A stretch of 64,000 nucleotides of DNA from Sambucus nigra. Taxonomy: Eukaryota; Streptophyta; Magnoliopsida; Dipsacales; Adoxaceae. Positions 59,251 to 64,000 of the stretch are shown in pieces. The notes under the pieces were generated by a model. That model made no database searches. It had not been told where the DNA came from and saw nothing but the letters and a program-made list of their open reading frames with translations. The translations under genes were made by a program, and so were the position numbers. The stretch is taken from contig OX422215.1 in the NCBI GenBank assembly GCA_949130495.1, positions 11,385,302 to 11,449,301 of the forward strand, given 5' to 3'. Position 1 is the stretch's first letter, and the number at the start of each line of letters is the position of its first letter.

Positions 59251-60117
59251 AACTTGGATAAACAATATGGGTGTAAAACTAGAGTGATAAAATATTTTCT
59301 CTTGAAAAATCTCACTCAAAACATGAACATTTTCCTTAAAACCATTTGCTCTCAAATTCTCTCTAAGAGATGAAACAAGGATGGAAAAGTTAGATTGGAA
59401 AATGTTATTCCCGCTATTGATAAAGTCTGAAAAAGTTGGTTACAAACTTAGTGGGAAAGTGGGTTCAAAACAGCCAAAAAATTGCCAAAAACTGTTCCCG
59501 CCTGGCATCTCGTTCGAACGACATTTCGTTCGAACGAAATCTCGTTCGAACGAGATTTCTAACGACGTTCCAGATTGAACTCGTTAGAATCTCGTTGGAT
59601 ATCTCGTTCGAACAGAAGGTTCATTCGAACGACATATCGAACGGCATGTCATAGGCCTATACTGGAACCTCGTTGGCAGGTTCGTTCGAACGACATTTTC
59701 GTTCGAACGACAATCTCGTTCGAACGACTCTATCGAACGAAAAACCAGAAAGTTTGAATATTCTTCTTTAAGCCTAGAAAACTTTATAAACATTTATTTA
59801 AAGTTTTAATTAATTGTTTCTTAAAACAAAACGCAGTTTTTATAAAACCTAACACCCAATAAACTTTGTTCCAAGCTCCTATATATATAATATTGCATTC
59901 ATACCGTGGGAGCATGGAACTATGGTTGATGACGTAGAAACGAGGCACGCAAACCGGCACATTTGATGAAGCTTTATACTCTTTGCCGCTACGTCTTCAA
60001 CAAACACTTCATAGGCTTGAGAGTATTGCAATGACATACTATCCTATGAATAAATGTTTTTGTCCGGAATTGATCCAAAACTATATATGTACTCAATTGG
60101 AAATTTGTGTCCTTACA
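58421..60117 (-). repeat. Sirevirus-like LTR, 3' LTR of E3
   Basis: 1697 bp, TGTAAG to CTTACA (6-bp inverted ends). The first 1160 bases match 62841-64000 with roughly ten substitutions and a few indels, mainly in the (AT)n at 59217-59247. The array of CGTTCGAACG palindromes lies at 59511-59735. PBS complement on the left, PPT complement on the right. Confidence 0.85.
59511..59735. repeat. CGTTCGAACG palindrome array
   Basis: Copies start at 59511, 59527, 59543, 59605 (last base changed), 59622 (one base changed), 59683, 59700 and 59717. Spacing is 16 or 17 bases within clusters, with decayed units ('cgttagaat', 'cgttggat') between. Confidence 0.9.
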
Positions 60118-61867
60118 AATCTCCCCCTTTGGCTATTCCGGGACAAAAACCAAACAAAAATCCTAAAGGGCCGTCAAGCTCTACTAGACTCAAAACATAA
60201 CCCACCCAAACTTGACTCAACCCAAGGATCAAACGCTTTGCCATTGAAAGATGTCGCTTTAGAATAATTCCTGCACACTTAAGCAAACTCATCAAATGCA
60301 TAGGGAATATCAAAGTATTAAATGCAATTTGAATTAATTACTCCCCCTAAATTAATTCTCCCCTTTATCAAACACATGACCTACTTAGAAAGACGTCTCC
60401 CCCTAAGATAAATCTCCCCCAAACTAAGATACATTAATAATAGGATTAGATACCATTTCTCCCCCTATCATTTCTCCCCCTTTTTGTTCAGGAATAGGCA
60501 AAGGATAAAGAACTAATAAACATAGAAGCATGTTGAAGCTTAAAGTGATAAGACATGAAAGCATATGGGAAACAAAAGCAAGGCAAAGGCAAAACAAAAT
60601 ATCATATATATATGTACTATAAATATATCAAAAATGCACACGCACATATATATAGATATAAACACACACATGACACAAAAATACAATAAGTTTGCACACT
60701 CGTATGGCAAAAATGTGTCATATGGAAACGTAAGTGTAGGGGTGTGAACTAGCAACGATTAAATTTAGACCCAAACACTTAATAAACATTCACGGAATTC
60801 TCATTTGATTGCAAACTTTATCACATTTAAATATAACCTCATGTGACAATATGAAGATTGAACTCAATGAACAAACATACACAATGCATACAAGCCTTGC
60901 ATGATGATGATTCTACAAACCAAATAATGTCATGACATTAAAGACAACTAGGATAAACGGACATTGTGCAAACCGTTGATAGACCATCCAATTCTCCCTC
61001 AATAAGCATATATATTCTTTTGCTTTTGAATGAATATATCAAACAAACATAGGCCTTGGCAATTGTTTTCTTTTTAATGCCAAATATTCTGTTTTTAGGC
61101 CTTTGGATCACGTATTTCTTTTAGATTCAATAAACGGTGGCTTACTATCGCAAAGGATTTAATTCATCCTTTTGGAGCCCTTCCCCGTGCACATTTAGAT
61201 ATATAATTTTTTTTTATCTCACAAAGCTCACGTGCAACAGATTTTGACATGCACTAGTCCTCCTAGGTCATAGATATGTAGATGACTAGATTGGTAGGAG
61301 AACACCTCAAAAAGCTCAAATATAACATGTGACATTAAGATTTCAAAAGATCTCGTGCATGTGTGAAAAGAGGCATATAGAAATAGAATCCATTTAAACA
61401 ATATAAAATCCAACTGCTCCATATAAAACATGGTAAAGAACATTTTAAGGATTGAAAATCTAAACCAAAAGTTCTATCCACGTGGGAGCGTAAAAGATGG
61501 GATTCAAACACAAATATATGCCACATAAAGTGTGTCAAACAAAAATACATACAAAAAAAAATCTTTTTGAGTTTTTAACATTTTTAATCAAAAATAAATA
61601 TTTACTCAAAAGGACAAACAAAAATCATTTGTATTTTTCATTAATCTCAAATGAAACAGATAAAACACAAATGATAAACAAAAATCTTTTTATATTATTC
61701 AGTTAATTCAAACAAAAAATATAATACAAAAAGATAAACATGTCATAATTTCTAGCATATGATATGAAATGAGACAATGACTAGAAAATGACTAAACAAG
61801 TATACATTTAGCATGTGAATATAGCATGAAGTACAAACGCTAAAGTATGCAAAAAACACTAACACAT

Positions 61868-62677
61868 TCAACCTTTAAATTTAGCAAGGGAGGTTTCATG
61901 TGATAGTAAATGAGAATCAACAAATCTTATATCTAGCGCATTTAATAATGATTTCCTAACCCATATAGATTTATATTTCAAATGATGGGGATTGGGAAAT
62001 AATGAACTGCTAGATAAAGATTTCCTTGGACTTCTTTTAAGATCAAAACAATATGACCTAAGGTGACCTTTCCTACCACAATGCAAGCATGTGTAAACAC
62101 GAGGAATGTTACCTAAGGTGTGACCCTTTTTAAAGACCTTGGACAAAGTTGACCCTCTAAAACAAACAATGGTTTTAGCTTTAGCAATGGAAGAATTTGA
62201 ACATGATGTGCTAGAACCATTAGAACAACTACTAGAGTCTTGAAAGTCATTTTTCAATTTTAAAATTTTGGAATCAAGTAATAAATTAGACTCCTCAAAA
62301 TTACGGGACTCCTTCTTTAAATTTTCTATAATTCCGAGAAGGTTAACACGCTCTCCCTCAATATGAGCAAACTTGTCCTTAAGAGTCTTTTCACGACTTT
62401 CACTCTCTTTCTTGGACTTTTCTAAAATATCAAAATTTGAATGTAAGTCCATGAGCTTTTCACGAAAAATATCTTTTTGAGATAAGGAGATTTGCAAAGA
62501 CTCAATGTGAGCTTTAAAACAAGAATTTTCATTTTCAAGAAATTTAATTCTTTTCACAAATCTCAAATTTAATTCCTTTAAATTTTCGTTACATTTGTTA
62601 AGCCCATTTAATTCCTCTCGAAAATCAAAGATTTTATTTTCATTAAAATTGGAAAAAATTTCATTAAGACGTCCCAT
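61868..62677 (-). CDS. Gag-like protein with coiled coil and zinc knuckle
   Basis: Frame of 269 residues from ATG at 62677 (MGRLNEIFSNF). The frame stays open upstream to 62824, but that part crosses the PBS and is not expected to be translated. Residues about 10-155 are Leu/Lys/Glu-rich with heptad character, predicting a long coiled coil. A Ser/Cys-rich linker (about 150-165) follows. A CX2CX4HX4C zinc knuckle lies at C197, C200, H205 and C210 (CLHCGRKGHLRSYC). The tail has YKSIWVRKS, resembling the 'W-V-R-K' end of Sirevirus gag. The UBN2 capsid part seen in E1 is absent. It ends at TAA 61868 with no protease or polymerase after it. The likely role is an RNA-binding particle protein of a non-autonomous element. 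It could be expressed, but could also be a relic. Confidence 0.65.
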   Translation of the reverse strand: MGRLNEIFSNFNENKIFDFREELNGLNKCNENLKELNLRFVKRIKFLENENSCFKAHIESLQISLSQKDIFREKLMDLHSNFDILEKSKKESESREKTLKDKFAHIEGERVNLLGIIENLKKESRNFEESNLLLDSKILKLKNDFQDSSSCSNGSSTSCSNSSIAKAKTIVCFRGSTLSKVFKKGHTLGNIPRVYTCLHCGRKGHLRSYCFDLKRSPRKSLSSSSLFPNPHHLKYKSIWVRKSLLNALDIRFVDSHLLSHETSLAKFKG

Positions 62678-62783
62678 TGAGAAGAAAAAAATATGAGAGT
62701 GATAAAATATTGAACCACCTAAAAAGGTAAGGAAATACAAAAAGCCGAAAAACAGATCTTTAACGCGATAACTTAGCGCTCCG

Positions 62784-62840
62784 GCTCTGATACCAATTTG
62801 AAAGTGCGAGCTTTTCTGAATCAAAGCTCTGATACCAATT
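62784..62840 (-). promoter_or_regulatory. Two tandem primer-binding sites of E3
   Basis: 'ctctgataccaatttg' occurs at 62784-62799 and again at 62824-62840, 40 bases apart. The second abuts the LTR and is the normal position. Both would pair with initiator tRNA-Met (TGGTATCAGAG). Confidence 0.8.
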
Positions 62841-64000
62841 TGTAAGCGTTGAAAGTGGAATCCCCGGATTTACAATTTTCTCAATTAAAATCAAACTAAT
62901 AATTTCCTTTTATATAAATTCAAGATGATGCGGAAGCGTAAAAATGTGGTGGTTCAACTTTAAAACAACAAATTTTAATTTCTTAAACAAATTAAAATTA
63001 CACCAAGTGAAGTAAAAATAATCAATTAATATATTCACTTAAACCAATTAATTAATCCAAGTCCTAGAATTTGCCTAAGTCATATTTATCAATATTAGCA
63101 AATTAGGCGAAACCAAATTTTAGCAAATGACTTGAATTAAATAAACTTTACCCAATATATAATATAGCACCAAATTAAATGAGTGTGATGATTTAAACCG
63201 AATTTTATCTTGAAATTATTCTAAGCATGCGTTCTATGTTATTTTGCAAGATAAACTAAATCAATCACACTACGCCGCGATGTACGAGGAAAAACCCAAG
63301 ACGGGAAAAAACCTCGGATGGCCCTAGCCACAAATCCACTAGATACGGAATTACAAGTACAAGACAGATAGACTTACAACGCACGACTCGATCCCTCTCA
63401 AGCCCCGACGCTTCTACTTGTAGACACCTCTTCCTAGCGAATAACCTTGGAACACCACCGCGGTCTCGGAATCCACCGATAGGACTTTATATGGTCACCG
63501 TCACCCGTACATGGAGCCTTTCTCCAAGTGGGTAGAATCGCAACAAAACGTCTTCTTCTTTGATGGATGTAGAAGCAAACCAAAACTTCTCTTTGAAACG
63601 GAAGAGATAAACCGGTGCCAAACTCCAAGCAATTGATATATATATATATGTGTGAACTTGGATAAACAATATGGGTGTAAAACTAGAGTGATAAAATATT
63701 TTCTCTTGAAAAATCTCACTCAAAACATGAACATTTTCCTTAAAACCATTTGCTCTCAAATTCTCTCTAAGAGATGAAACAAGGATGTAAAAGTTAGATT
63801 GGAAAATGTTATTCCCGCTATTGATAAAGTCTGAAAAAGTTGGTTACAAACTTAGTGGGTGCAAAACTGCCAAAAAACTGTTAAAAACTGTTTCCGCCTG
63901 GCATCTCGTTCGAACGACATTTCGTTCGAACGAAATCTCGTTCGAACGAGATTTCTAACGACGTTCCAGATTGAACTCGTTAGAATCTCGTTGGATATCT
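62841..64000 (-). repeat. Sirevirus-like LTR, 5' LTR of E3 (cut by window end)
   Basis: Starts TGTAAGCG and matches 58421-59600. The CGTTCGAACG array begins near 63906 and continues past the window edge. Confidence 0.88.

Larger units (their letters stand above)
60118..62840 (-). mobile_element. E3 internal region, non-autonomous Sirevirus-like
   Basis: 2.7 kb between PPT complement (60118-60142, 'aatctccccctttggctattcc') and PBS complement (62824-62840). It contains a gag-type frame and about 1.7 kb of noncoding sequence. At 60336-60485 there are about six further 'ctccccct'-type tracts, i.e. extra polypurine tracts on the element's coding strand, a feature I recall as typical of Sireviruses. 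No pol is seen. Confidence 0.8.

Noticed and set aside
59014..59355. 113-codon minus frame (and the 90-codon frame at 63487-63759)
   Set aside because: Both lie in the same place of the two E3 LTRs and run through an (AT)n tract whose length differs between copies, changing the frame; LTR sequence, not a gene.
59511..59735. CRISPR-like array
   Set aside because: Repeats are 10-bp palindromes with 6-7-bp separators inside a plant LTR; not a CRISPR array.
62678..62824. N-terminal extension of the E3 gag-like frame
   Set aside because: It crosses the primer-binding sites; the ATG at 62677 is the first plausible start and E2 has the matching MGRLNE-like region.

Overview
The window is nuclear DNA of a flowering plant, most likely a eudicot with a repeat-rich genome. 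The evidence is a plant Athila-type Ty3 polyprotein, Sirevirus-like Ty1/copia elements, plant Helitrons carrying an RPA-like gene, hAT-type MITEs with 8-bp target duplications, and AT-rich spacers with microsatellites. I see no intact ordinary host gene. Nearly everything recognisable is a mobile element, many of them nested or in tandem.

Layout. 1-0.6 kb: possible Ty3 LTR remnant. 0.67-6.5 kb: minus-strand Sirevirus-like copia block (gag remnant, LTR, gag-only internal region, LTR). 6.5-7.9 kb: nothing recognised. 7.9-25.6 kb: a decayed retrotransposon-like unit coding for a coiled-coil protein, split by a young Athila element (8902-20715) with one intact 1816-codon gag-pol frame. That element is followed directly by a truncated second internal region (20716-22791). 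25.4-31.9 kb: a Ty3 pol remnant, MITEs, two long fold-back elements and AT-rich spacer. 31.96-43.16 kb: two Helitrons head to tail, both with pieces of an RPA70-like gene; the first also holds a copia fragment and a possible captured exon. 43.5-53.7 kb: three TRIM-like repeats, then a minus-strand, chromovirus-like Ty3 element with very long LTRs and a decayed interior, one LTR carrying a hAT MITE. 53.7-56 kb: AT-rich sequence, microsatellites and LTR-like fragments. 56-58.4 kb: a second copy of the coiled-coil unit. 58.4-64 kb: a fairly young minus-strand Sirevirus-like element with a gag-type frame but no pol; its 5' LTR runs off the window.

The only apparently intact enzymes are in the Athila polyprotein (protease, reverse transcriptase, RNase H, integrase). 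The non-autonomous copia elements would need pol supplied from elsewhere.

The most striking feature is architectural. Four LTR-element blocks from three lineages share the order LTR-internal-LTR-PBS plus the start of another internal region, always with the stub beyond the 3' LTR. The Athila copies also have a roughly 480-bp inverted repeat whose base overlaps the primer-binding site, and a tRNA-like A-box/B-box hairpin inside each LTR. The Sirevirus-like LTRs carry arrays of TTCGAA palindromes at 16-17 bp spacing.
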